Origin: Hymenobacter psoromatis
GTDB lineage: Bacteria > Bacteroidota > Bacteroidia > Cytophagales > Hymenobacteraceae
Direction: 5' to 3'
NCBI RefSeq assembly: GCF_020012125.1
Contig: NZ_JAIFAG010000001.1
Location: 2,852,001 to 2,916,000 of the forward strand
Length of the DNA: 64,000 nt
Both the position numbers and the translations under genes were made by a program. This document shows, in pieces, positions 27,132 to 34,818 of this stretch. The notes beneath the pieces are model-generated. The model was not told the DNA's origin. It saw only the letters and a program-made list of their open reading frames with translations, and did not search any database. Each line of letters begins with the position of its first letter. Positions within the stretch are counted from its first letter, which is position 1.

Positions 27132-28154
27132 TTGACCTGCGCCGACGTTGCCATTGTTATTCTCAATTACAACGGCGAACATTTTTTGCGGCAATTCCTA
27201 CCCGGTGTGCTGGCCCACGCGGCCGGCGCGCGGGTAGTGGTGGCCGACAATGCCTCGACCGATGACTCGGTGCCGCTGTTGCGTCACGGCTTCTCGCAGG
27301 TGGAGGTGCTGGTTTTTACCGAGAACCTGGGGTTTTGCGAGGGCTATAATGAGGCGTTAGCCCAGCTCGACAGCCCGTATTTCGTGCTGCTCAACTCCGA
27401 CGTGGCCGTGCAGCCGGGCTGGCTGCCGCCGCTACGGGCGCTGCTGGCCAGTAACCCGCGCATCGCCGCTGCGCAGCCTAAGCTGCTCATGCACAACGAC
27501 CCTACCCTCTTCGAGTACGCCGGCGGCGGCGGCGGCTACCTCGACCGCCTGGCCTACCCCTTCTGCCGCGGCCGGCTCTTCGACACGCTGGAAGCTGACT
27601 GCGGGCAATATGACGACGCGCGGCCCGTGGCCTGGGCCAGCGGCGCGTGCTGCCTGGTGCGGGCCAGCGCCTGGCACGAGTTGGGCGGCCTGGAGCCCGC
27701 CTTTTTTGCCCATATGGAGGAGATTGATTTCTGTTGGCGGGCCCAGAACGCGGGCTACGAAATCTGGTACGCGGGCGGCGCGAGCGTGGTGCACCACGTG
27801 GGCGGCGGCACCCTGCCCAAAAGCAGCCCCCGCAAAACCTACCTCAACTTCCGCAACGGCTTGGCTTTATTATACAAAAACGCGGCCCCCGGCGAGCTGG
27901 CGGGTGCGTTCGCGCTACGCCTGCTGCTGGACTGGGTGGCCGGGCTGCGCTTTTTGCTGGCCGGTAACTGGGCTGAGGCCCAGGCGGTGGGTAGGGCGCA
28001 CTGGCATTTTTTGCAGAAACTCAGCTACTGGCGGCAGCGCCGCCGTTTGGCCCGGCCGCATTTGCGGGTAGATGAGCGCGCCGGCACCTACGCGGGCAGT
28101 ATTGTATGGGCATATTTTGCCAGGGGTAAAAAGCGGTTTAGCGAGTTGGATTGA
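27132..28154 (+). CDS. Family 2 glycosyltransferase (rhamnosyltransferase-like)
   Basis: This 340-residue cytoplasmic GT-A glycosyltransferase starts at a TTG (no ATG lies near the conserved N-terminus). The family blocks are clear: VAIVILNYNGEHFL (6-19), VVVADNASTDDS (35-46), NLGFCEGYNEAL, the nucleotide-sugar site LLNSD (86-90) and WASGACCLVRASAW with FFAHMEEIDFCWRAQNAGYE. The C-terminal helix region probably lies at the membrane. Enzymes of this type add sugars to lipopolysaccharide, exopolysaccharide or other surface glycans; the acceptor is not evident. It ends 17 bases into the convergent serine hydrolase gene. Confidence 0.9.
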   Translation: MTCADVAIVILNYNGEHFLRQFLPGVLAHAAGARVVVADNASTDDSVPLLRHGFSQVEVLVFTENLGFCEGYNEALAQLDSPYFVLLNSDVAVQPGWLPPLRALLASNPRIAAAQPKLLMHNDPTLFEYAGGGGGYLDRLAYPFCRGRLFDTLEADCGQYDDARPVAWASGACCLVRASAWHELGGLEPAFFAHMEEIDFCWRAQNAGYEIWYAGGASVVHHVGGGTLPKSSPRKTYLNFRNGLALLYKNAAPGELAGAFALRLLLDWVAGLRFLLAGNWAEAQAVGRAHWHFLQKLSYWRQRRRLARPHLRVDERAGTYAGSIVWAYFARGKKRFSELD

Positions 28155-29541
28155 AAGCGGGCAGGATGTACTTACTCATTAGCTCGTCGGCTGGCGACTG
28201 TTGATTATAGCAACCAGCCGTCATCACGACTACCAAGTGCTGCTGCGGAAATAAGGCGATTCGCTGGCCACCATTTCCCTGAGCCATCATCCCGTCGTAA
28301 CGAACCCCATTCGCGTTGAGGTGCTTCAGCCACCATAGGTAGCCGTAGCTCACGCCCTGCACCACCGAATGCGGCGCGAGGGAGGCCGTGACCCAGGCGG
28401 CCGGTACTATCGCCCGCTGCTGCCAGCATCCCTGGTCGAGATACAGCAGGCCAAATTTAGCCATATCGCGGGGACGCAGGGAAAGCTGACAATATGTTTC
28501 GGCGCTGGTCGAGTCGGGCACGAAGCGCCAATTGAAGTGCTTGATACGCAATGGCGCGAACAAATAGCGCTTGGCGAATTTGGGCAGCGGCTGGCGCGCC
28601 TGCTCTTCAATGAGGCGGCCCAGCGTAATCGGATTACCTGAGCAGTAGCGCCCCGTAGTGCCGGGCGCGTCAAGCATCGGCAGGTCCAGGGTAAACTTCA
28701 CCCAATCAGCTGAATAGTCCATCTTGGTTTCGTTGCCTACCGACTTTTCATCGCTAATATCGCAATCGAGACCGGTCTGGTTGGTGAGCAGGTTTTCGAT
28801 GGTAATCTGCTGCTTAGCCGGCGAATTATGCTGAATTTTATATTCAGGAAACAGCGCGGCTACCGGCTGCTGCACGCTGCTGAGCACGCCCCGGCTGAGC
28901 GCAATGCCCGTGAGTGCCGAGATGAAGCTCTTGCTAGCCGACCGCAGTGAGTGCAGGCTATCGCGGTTATACTGGTAAAAATATTCCTCAAAAACCAGCT
29001 TATTATCCTTGATAATCAATACGCTGTGCACATCAGGATAACTCCTGTCTACGATTTTGGTCACCATTGTGGCCAGCAGCTTGGGGTCGAGGCCGGTGCC
29101 CTGGAGGGTGCCCACGGGCAGGCCATCGCCGGTAGCGGCCGGAGCTGTATAAATGTATTTGAAAGGCTGTGCCTCTGCCGGGCGTGGAAACCACAGCTGG
29201 CGCGAAAAAACTATCCCGCGCTTAAGCTGGCGAAATTGCTGGCGGTGCATAACGTAAGATGTTACGAAGCCGGCCGCATTGCGCTGAAAACGCACGGTAT
29301 CGCCACTATTGCTTCGAAAAGCATCGGGTTCGATAAAAGTAAGTGGGTAGCGGGCGTCCGTGATAAACGCATAGAGGCGCAGGTCGCGGGGTGAGGCCAT
29401 CATTTGCAGCGTCATACCGTTAGTGTAGCCATACTGCCCTTCGTATTGTTGCAGTTGGGCCAGCGTGAGAGCAGCCGGAGCCTGCGCCTGACTAGCGAGC
29501 GCGAAGAATAGCCCCATAAGGAGCAGACACCATTTTTTCAT
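28138..29541 (-). CDS. Serine hydrolase, beta-lactamase class C family
   Basis: This 467-residue exported protein has a signal peptide (MKKWCLLLMGLFFALASQAQA) from the ATG at 29541; 18 earlier in-frame codons are not needed. An N-terminal beta-rich region (about 25-130) precedes the serine hydrolase domain. The SxxK nucleophile motif is SASK (Ser201, Lys204). A tyrosine motif appears at GRYCSGNPITLGRLIEEQ, and the late HGG-like position appears as MMAQGNGGQRIALFP. Such proteins are usually peptidases or esterases rather than antibiotic-resistance enzymes. The gene is convergent with the glycosyltransferase and overlaps it by 17 bases. Confidence 0.88.
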   Translation of the reverse strand: MKKWCLLLMGLFFALASQAQAPAALTLAQLQQYEGQYGYTNGMTLQMMASPRDLRLYAFITDARYPLTFIEPDAFRSNSGDTVRFQRNAAGFVTSYVMHRQQFRQLKRGIVFSRQLWFPRPAEAQPFKYIYTAPAATGDGLPVGTLQGTGLDPKLLATMVTKIVDRSYPDVHSVLIIKDNKLVFEEYFYQYNRDSLHSLRSASKSFISALTGIALSRGVLSSVQQPVAALFPEYKIQHNSPAKQQITIENLLTNQTGLDCDISDEKSVGNETKMDYSADWVKFTLDLPMLDAPGTTGRYCSGNPITLGRLIEEQARQPLPKFAKRYLFAPLRIKHFNWRFVPDSTSAETYCQLSLRPRDMAKFGLLYLDQGCWQQRAIVPAAWVTASLAPHSVVQGVSYGYLWWLKHLNANGVRYDGMMAQGNGGQRIALFPQQHLVVVMTAGCYNQQSPADELMSKYILPAFNPTR

Positions 29542-29712
29542 ACCGGGGACGAGCAAGTTAGCGTGACTACCAGCATATTGCGACGCGATATCCAAAGGTG
29601 AGCACTGCGGCTACTCACTCCGGCCGCCAGGTCTGCGTCATTTGCCCGCCATTCTTATGACATTTAGTGTAAATACCTTTCCATCAGTATTTTATATTTC
29701 GCCTGCACTCCT

Positions 29713-30339
29713 CTAAAAGAGGCGCAAACCCATCGGGTAGCTGCCGTAACGACCCTGGCGCGCCCGGTGTGCACCTATTAGTAGCAGCGGGGCGTGCGCA
29801 AGATTCAGGCTAAATAGAAAGACCAGCGGAGTCATTACCAGCACAATGTGGAAGTACAGGATAAGCCCGATTTGAGCAGCCAGCAGCAGTAGATAGCCCC
29901 CGTAGGTTACGAGCGTCCACACCAACTCAAAGTTGAGTAATTGACTACCCGCTTTCTGAATTTCGAGGTTGTGCCGCTTGCGGTAGCGCAGCCACAGCGG
30001 CAAGACTATATTAGCCCCCGGCAGAAACACATAGCTAAAACAGGACAGGTACATTAGCGCCACGTAGGCGGACACCTCCTCCGGCGCGTCGACCACTCCA
30101 ACTGGCGCAGGCTCTACTGCGGCTACTTGGGAAGATGCGGCAGTCAGGTCCTCTACCGATAGCTGAAGCGCGGCGGCCAAGGCCTGTAGGGTAAAGCCGC
30201 GCGGCAGCGTTTCGTTTTTTTCGATGCGCTGCACCGTGCGCAGACTCAGGTTAGATGCCTCGGCCAGATTTTCCTGCGAAAGACCCAGCCGCTGGCGATG
30301 AGCAACAATTTTTTCGGCTAAAGCAGACCCCTCTTTCAT
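29713..30339 (-). CDS. Helix-turn-helix regulator with DUF4870-like membrane domain
   Basis: This 208-residue protein (start ATG 30339) has an N-terminal XRE-type DNA-binding domain (HRQRLGLSQENLAEASNLSL, RTVQRIEKNETLPRGFTLQA) joined through a Pro/Val-rich linker to a C-terminal membrane part. That part has about three to four hydrophobic segments (ALMYLSCFSYVFLPGANIVL, YGGYLLLLAAQIGLILYF, VLVMTPLVFLFSLNLAHAP) and the YRKRHNLEIQKAGSQLLNF stretch typical of DUF4870. It is a membrane-tethered regulator of unknown signal. An upstream extension of 19 residues with CPLC is possible but not needed. Confidence 0.8.
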   Translation of the reverse strand: MKEGSALAEKIVAHRQRLGLSQENLAEASNLSLRTVQRIEKNETLPRGFTLQALAAALQLSVEDLTAASSQVAAVEPAPVGVVDAPEEVSAYVALMYLSCFSYVFLPGANIVLPLWLRYRKRHNLEIQKAGSQLLNFELVWTLVTYGGYLLLLAAQIGLILYFHIVLVMTPLVFLFSLNLAHAPLLLIGAHRARQGRYGSYPMGLRLF

Positions 30340-30434
30340 GCTGCAAGCTAGAGCTTGCTCCTTACAGAGAGGACATACGAAGTGATTGGCGTTCAAAAAT
30401 CTCGTACCGAGAGGTCATGCCGCTTAACAACCCT

Positions 30435-30653
30435 CTACAAATCCCACACCGTGCTGCGCTGCTGGCGCCAAGCGCGGCGGATATTCATCCAGAACACTCC
30501 GGCGAAATAAAGTACTACCGGCGAGCCAAACGTGAAGAACGAGGCGTAGACAAATGAGAGCCGGATACTGCGCGTGCTGAAGCCCCAGCGCTGCCCCAGG
30601 GCCGAGCACAGCCCGAAAGACTGCGTTTCGATAAAGTCAGTGAGGCGGTGCAT
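30435..30653 (-). CDS. PspC domain-containing small membrane protein
   Basis: This 72-residue protein is made almost entirely of one PspC-like domain: FGLCSALGQRWGFSTRSIRL followed by the hydrophobic SFVYASFFTFGSPVVLYF. PspC-domain proteins belong to or resemble the phage-shock envelope-stress response. It lies upstream of the membrane-bound HTH regulator on the same strand, separated by about 95 bases, so the two may form a small envelope-sensing unit. Its start lies 144 bases from that of the divergent TPR lipoprotein. Confidence 0.75.
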   Translation of the reverse strand: MHRLTDFIETQSFGLCSALGQRWGFSTRSIRLSFVYASFFTFGSPVVLYFAGVFWMNIRRAWRQQRSTVWDL

Positions 30654-30796
30654 GAGATGAAGTTTTGGGCGATGCGGTGCAACTTTGCCGGGCTAATATA
30701 CAACCTAATTCGCGGTCAACGTTACTGTTGAACATACGTTTAGGTGCGGACCGGGTTACCGGGTCGCTTTTTTTTCGCTGCCAACTTCCTTTTCGT

Positions 30797-32623
30797 TTGC
30801 CTTCATTCTCAACTCGTAAGCGCTTCTTCCTGGCTGGCTTACCCAGCTTGCTGCTAGCCCTGCTCACGGGCTGCTCGCCCCTGCCCGCCATGCTGAAAAC
30901 GGCCGAAGCCGGCCGGCGCGTGCGCGTGGAGCCGGCCCCGCTCACGGCCGTGGGCGAGTCGGTGCCCTTCGAGGCCACGGCCAAAGCCGCCGCCAAACAC
31001 CTGCATAAAGGGGCCGTGTACGAGGTGCTGCTCACCTATCGCTACGACCACGACCTGCGCCTCGACACGGTGGGCAGGCTCTCATTTGCGCCGGGCGAGT
31101 TTACCTACGACGACTCCGTGAAGGGCCGGCTGGTGAGCCGCCGCCGCTTCACCATTCCCAACACGCCGCAGCGCTCGCCCGGCCAACTCCTGGCCCGCGG
31201 CCAGGTGCGCGAGTTAAAGCCCCGCGGCAAAGTGCTAACCGCCACCACCGAAACCCTGGTGGCGCGCGGCATCGCCGACCCCGCCCGCCAGGTAGTGCTG
31301 GAAGATACGCTGCTGGCGCTGCTGCCCGAAACGGTGAGTAACGTGACGAGCGGCACGCGCATCTTACCCCTGTATTTTGACCAGGGCCAGTGGTTTATCC
31401 GCTCGCACCTGGGCACCAACATCGCGGCTCTGGAAGACTTAATTGATGAAAACCAGCACACCCAGCGGGTGCTCATCGCGGCCGGCCACTCGCCCGATTC
31501 GCTCGATGCCCACCAGCCGGCGCTAGCCAGCAAGCGCGTTAAAATGCTACTTTACTACTACAAACAACGGGTGAAAGGCTTTTCGTATCTGAATGACGTG
31601 GAAAGTATTAAGTTCGATACGCTGTCCTACCACCGAAGTTGGGAGCTGTTTCTCAACCAGGTGCAGCACTCTGTGCTAAAGCCCACGCAGCAGGACTCGG
31701 TAGTGAGCATTATCAATGATATGCCCGGCACATTTGCCCAAAAGGAGAAGGCGTTGCACCAGCTCAGCTATTTCGATTATCTGGAAGACTACATCTACCC
31801 GGTGCTGCGCTGGGGCACAGTGGCTGTCACCTACACCGCGCCGCCGCGCTACGACTCGGAGGTGTACATTTTGAGCAAAAAAATCCTGGCCAAGGAAGCC
31901 GACGTGGACGCCCTCACGCCCGAAGAGTTGCGCTATTCGGCGCAGCTTACCCCTTTGCTGGCCGAGAAGCAGCGCATCTATGAGCTGGCCGCCGCCAGCA
32001 CCGCCCGCTGGGAGGCGTTTTATAACCTGGGCACGGTGCTGGCCCTGCGCGCCGCAAAGGAGCCGAGCCCGCGCGTAGTGCAGAGCTACTACCACCGGGC
32101 GGCCGTCAACTTCACGCTGGCCGCCCACCGCCACCCCACGGCCGAGCTGTTTTACCGCGCCGCTTCGGCCCACCACCACGCCGGCGAGCGCCTCGAAGCC
32201 TTGCAAGACTACGACTACGCCATTAAGCTGGGCGGCGACCGCGATATCCTGCGCAAGGTCTTTTCGGATAAGGCCGCCCTGGAAATTCAGGTGGGCCAAC
32301 CCGACCAGGCCCTCACCAGCCTGCGCCTGGCTGGCCCCAGCTACCAGAACTATATGAACCAGGCCCTGCTGCTGACGCAGCGCGGGGCCTACGACGCGGC
32401 CGCCGCTCAGTACCAATTGGCCCTCGACTTGCGCCCGCAGGCCGCCGCCCCGCACTACGGCCTGGCCGTGGCCGCCGCCCGCCGCCACGACGAAGCTACC
32501 CTCACCACCGAGCTGCGTCAGGCCGTGCGCCTCAACCATGACCTCGCCACCCAGGCCACTGAGGACCTGGAGTTTCAGGACTACGTGCAGCGCCCCGCCT
32601 TCCGCGAAGCGCTAAAATTGTAG
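30797..32623 (+). CDS. TPR lipoprotein with OmpA-like middle region
   Basis: This protein is 608 residues long if translation begins at the TTG at 30797, which gives a lipoprotein signal (RKRFFLAGLPSLLLALLTGC). A longer frame from an ATG at 30665 would put 44 residues before it and overlap the divergent promoter region. The middle has a possible OmpA-like peptidoglycan-binding stretch (ALEDLIDENQ ... VLIAAGHSPDSLDAHQPALA). The C-terminal third holds TPR helices (AFYNLGTVLALRAAKEP, ELFYRAASAHHHAGERLEAL, AALEIQVGQPDQALTSLRLA, AAAAQYQLALDLRPQAAAPH). It is probably an outer-membrane lipoprotein facing the periplasm. Its function is unknown. Confidence 0.75.
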   Translation: MPSFSTRKRFFLAGLPSLLLALLTGCSPLPAMLKTAEAGRRVRVEPAPLTAVGESVPFEATAKAAAKHLHKGAVYEVLLTYRYDHDLRLDTVGRLSFAPGEFTYDDSVKGRLVSRRRFTIPNTPQRSPGQLLARGQVRELKPRGKVLTATTETLVARGIADPARQVVLEDTLLALLPETVSNVTSGTRILPLYFDQGQWFIRSHLGTNIAALEDLIDENQHTQRVLIAAGHSPDSLDAHQPALASKRVKMLLYYYKQRVKGFSYLNDVESIKFDTLSYHRSWELFLNQVQHSVLKPTQQDSVVSIINDMPGTFAQKEKALHQLSYFDYLEDYIYPVLRWGTVAVTYTAPPRYDSEVYILSKKILAKEADVDALTPEELRYSAQLTPLLAEKQRIYELAAASTARWEAFYNLGTVLALRAAKEPSPRVVQSYYHRAAVNFTLAAHRHPTAELFYRAASAHHHAGERLEALQDYDYAIKLGGDRDILRKVFSDKAALEIQVGQPDQALTSLRLAGPSYQNYMNQALLLTQRGAYDAAAAQYQLALDLRPQAAAPHYGLAVAAARRHDEATLTTELRQAVRLNHDLATQATEDLEFQDYVQRPAFREALKL

Positions 32624-32715
32624 GGTAGGCTTTAGCCTGCCGGTCCCACAGCTCTATTTTCGCCGCACTCGCGTTCGGTATGTCCCCCAGCCAACGGCTA
32701 CTCTGGTAAAAAAGA

Positions 32716-32747
32716 GAAGCCCTAGTTGCTAGAACAACCAGGGCTTC
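32716..32747 (-). terminator. Hairpin with T-run on the minus strand
   Basis: GAAGCCCTAGTTG (32716-32728) pairs with CAACCAGGGCTTC (32735-32747) with one G-T-type mismatch around a six-base loop. The A-run at 32708-32713 becomes a T-run after the hairpin when read on the minus strand. It would terminate leftward transcription, for which I see no protein gene in the following 350 bases. Confidence 0.55.
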
Positions 32748-32791
32748 GAGAAGTGTGGGGGTTTCGGTAGAACCCTTTTACTTCCAACCAG

Positions 32792-32911
32792 ATGAAAAAG
32801 GACAGCGCGAAGAAACTACTTAAAACTTGGTGTAAGCCGGTTTTTTTGGAGGTTTTGAAAGGATTAGCTAAAGGCTTCGGCCTCTACTTAATCGCTTATT
32901 ACCTTCAGTAG
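32792..32911 (+). CDS. Candidate small protein, 39 residues
   Basis: The frame starts ATG AAA AAG and encodes a cationic N-terminal half (MKKDSAKKLLKTWCKP) followed by a more hydrophobic half (VFLEVLKGLAKGFGLYLIAY) and ends YLQ. This could form an amphipathic or membrane-inserting helix. A hairpin with a T-run follows only 8 bases after the stop, as expected of a short independent transcript. The 480-base gap that contains it has no other gene. Leucine codons here (CTA, CTT, TTA, TTG) are unlike the CTG-rich neighbours. It resembles nothing I can name and may be spurious. Confidence 0.45.
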   Translation: MKKDSAKKLLKTWCKPVFLEVLKGLAKGFGLYLIAYYLQ

Positions 32912-32919
32912 CTGGGATT

Positions 32920-32955
32920 GGGAGCCGGGCCTAGGGTCGGGCTCCCTTTCTTTTT
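32920..32955 (+). terminator. Rho-independent terminator after the small reading frame
   Basis: GGGAGCC (32920-32926) pairs with GGCTCCC (32940-32946), followed by TTTCTTTTT. It lies directly after the 39-residue candidate gene and well before pdhB. Confidence 0.7.
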
Positions 32956-33103
32956 CGGGTTAAGAACGTGGTAAAGCTAGAACAGGTTCGGCTAAGTTGC
33001 GCCCCGACTGCCCGGTAGCATCAGAAGCTAGCTGCCACGCAAATTTCCTGCCCCGTTACCCGCGCCCGTGCCGTAACTTTACTCCGCTAATTTATTCTAA
33101 CAG

Positions 33104-34087
33104 ATGCGTACCATTCAATTCCGCGAGGCCCTGCGTGAGGCCATGAACGAAGAAATGCGCCGCGACCCGTCGGTTTTCCTGATGGGCGAGGAAGTGGCCG
33201 AATACAACGGGGCCTACAAGGTCAGCCAGGGAATGCTGGATGAGTTTGGCACTGAACGCGTGATTGATACGCCAATTGCCGAACTGGGCTTCGCTGGCAT
33301 TGGGGTCGGCGCGGCGATTAATGGCCTCAAGCCGATTATCGAGTTCATGACCTTCAATTTCTCGCTGGTCGCCATTGACCAGGTGATTAACTCGGCGGCC
33401 AAAATCTACTCCATGTCGGGCGGGCAGTACTCGTGCCCCATCGTGTTTCGCGGGCCCACCGGCAACGCCGGGATGCTGTCGTCGCAGCACTCCCAGAACT
33501 TCGAGAACTGGTACGCTAACTGCCCCGGCCTCAAAGTTGTAGTGCCCAGCAATCCCTACGATGCCAAGGGCCTGCTGAAGGCCGCCATCCGCGACCCCGA
33601 CCCCGTAATTTTCATGGAGTCGGAGTTGATGTACGGCGACAAGGGCGAGGTACCGGAAGAAGAATACGTGCTCGAAATCGGCAAGGCCAACGTGGTGCGC
33701 GAGGGTAAGGACGTGACGCTGGTGAGCTTTGGCAAGATGATGAAGCTGCTCTATACTGCCGCCGACGAGCTGGCCCAGGTTGGCATCAGCGCCGAAGTAA
33801 TTGACCTGCGCTCAGTGCGCCCCATTGACTACGACACGCTCGTTAACTCGGTGAAAAAGACGAACCGTTTGGTGGTGGTGGAAGAAGCTTGGCCGCTAGC
33901 CAGCATCTCGGGCGAGCTGGCCTACATGGTACAACGCCGCGCCTTCGACTACCTCGACGCGCCGGTTATCCGCATCACCTGCGCCGACGTGCCCCTGCCC
34001 TACGCCCCTACCCTCATCGAAGCTTCGCTGCCCAACGTGGCCCGCATCGTGAAAGCGGTGAAGGAAGTTACCTACACGGCGGCGTAA
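33104..34087 (+). CDS. pdhB: Pyruvate dehydrogenase complex E1 component, beta subunit
   Basis: This 327-residue beta subunit of the thiamine-diphosphate-dependent E1 enzyme decarboxylates pyruvate and passes the acetyl group to the lipoyl domain of E2. It shows the expected [20 protein letters not shown] start with [19 protein letters not shown], then [19 protein letters not shown], the [19 protein letters not shown] stretch and the C-terminal transketolase domain ([36 protein letters not shown]). The length is standard. The alpha subunit and E2 are not adjacent, so the complex is encoded in scattered genes, as is common in this group. The annotation as pyruvate rather than branched-chain dehydrogenase is by overall resemblance. 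Confidence 0.92.
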   Translation: MRTIQFREALREAMNEEMRRDPSVFLMGEEVAEYNGAYKVSQGMLDEFGTERVIDTPIAELGFAGIGVGAAINGLKPIIEFMTFNFSLVAIDQVINSAAKIYSMSGGQYSCPIVFRGPTGNAGMLSSQHSQNFENWYANCPGLKVVVPSNPYDAKGLLKAAIRDPDPVIFMESELMYGDKGEVPEEEYVLEIGKANVVREGKDVTLVSFGKMMKLLYTAADELAQVGISAEVIDLRSVRPIDYDTLVNSVKKTNRLVVVEEAWPLASISGELAYMVQRRAFDYLDAPVIRITCADVPLPYAPTLIEASLPNVARIVKAVKEVTYTAA

Positions 34088-34096
34088 GAAAAGCTT

Positions 34097-34156
34097 GTTT
34101 CCAACTAAAAAGCCCCCTTGCTACGTGCGTAGCAAGGGGGCTTTTTAGTTGGAAAC
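34097..34156. terminator. Bidirectional terminator between pdhB and the phasin-like gene
   Basis: The 28-base arms at 34097-34124 and 34129-34156 are exactly complementary around a GTGC loop. Their outer part contains CTAAAAAG on one arm and CTTTTTAG on the other, so either strand gives a GC stem followed by T residues. It serves the two convergent genes. The GTTTCCAAC ends extend the pairing beyond what a terminator needs. Confidence 0.9.
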
Positions 34157-34186
34157 CCGACGGGACAGTTGGCGCGGCCGGGTCAC

Positions 34187-34660
34187 CTACTTACTACCCC
34201 CACTTTCGCCCGTAGCCGCGGCAGCTTTCTTGGCCGCGCCTGCCTTCGCGGCGGCCGAGCGCTGGGCGGTGGTGGCGGCGGCGCTCACCTTCGCGGCGGC
34301 CTTTTTTACGGTGCCAGCAGCCTGGGCGGCGGCGCTGGTGGCCAGCTTTTTGGCAGCTGGGGCTTTCGCGGCGGGCTTAGCGGCGGCTTTGGGCTTGGCG
34401 GGGGGGGTAGGCTTTTTCTTCGCGTCGGGGCTCAGGCCCACGCGGGTGCGCAGGTCATCGGTGAGGGTTTTGAATTGCTTTTCGAAGTCATTGCGCTTGG
34501 TTTCGCTGCTTTTCAGCAGGTCGTCCACGATTTTCTTGCCCTCGTGCTCCGAGATTTTACTCTCCTTCACGAGCTTCTCAATGGCGGTTTGCATGGCCTT
34601 GTTACCCTGCGAAACCAGGCCCACGCCGGTGTTAATGAATTTCTTAAACAGGTCATCCAT
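34187..34660 (-). CDS. Phasin-like protein with histone H1-like Ala/Lys-rich tail
   Basis: This 157-residue protein has a helical N-terminal half (about 1-80: MDDLFKKFINTGVGLVSQ, AIEKLVKESKISEHEGKKIV, ETKRNDFEKQFKTLTDDL) resembling polyhydroxyalkanoate granule-associated proteins of the PhaI/phasin type. The C-terminal half (about 80-157) is almost only Ala, Lys, Pro, Thr and Ser (AKPKAAAKPAAKAPAAKK) like histone H1 tails. In granule-forming bacteria such fusions (for example PhaF) tie granules to the nucleoid. No granule synthesis gene is nearby, so this role is an inference; it could also be a general nucleoid protein. It is convergent with pdhB. Confidence 0.7.
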   Translation of the reverse strand: MDDLFKKFINTGVGLVSQGNKAMQTAIEKLVKESKISEHEGKKIVDDLLKSSETKRNDFEKQFKTLTDDLRTRVGLSPDAKKKPTPPAKPKAAAKPAAKAPAAKKLATSAAAQAAGTVKKAAAKVSAAATTAQRSAAAKAGAAKKAAAATGESGGSK

Positions 34661-34818
34661 GAGTAAAAAGAGGGAGAGTTTAAAGAAGTGAAAGTGAGTA
34701 CTTTGGTGGCAAACTTACGCCCGCCGCGCCAGATACCCGACCAAGGTACTACCGTTTGCATAACTGCGCCTACCGTGGAGGTTAGAGTCGGCGCACGCGG
34801 CCGTGAAAACAGCCCGCC

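Noticed and set aside
28138..29541. Antibiotic-resistance beta-lactamase
   Set aside because: The SxxK motif is present, but the protein has an extra N-terminal domain and poor later motifs, so a general serine hydrolase is the safer call.
34149..34691. Two long plus-strand frames opposite the phasin-like gene
   Set aside because: They arise from the Ala/Lys-rich tail read backwards (Ala/Leu/Gly-rich). The minus-strand gene has a proper start and helical domain.
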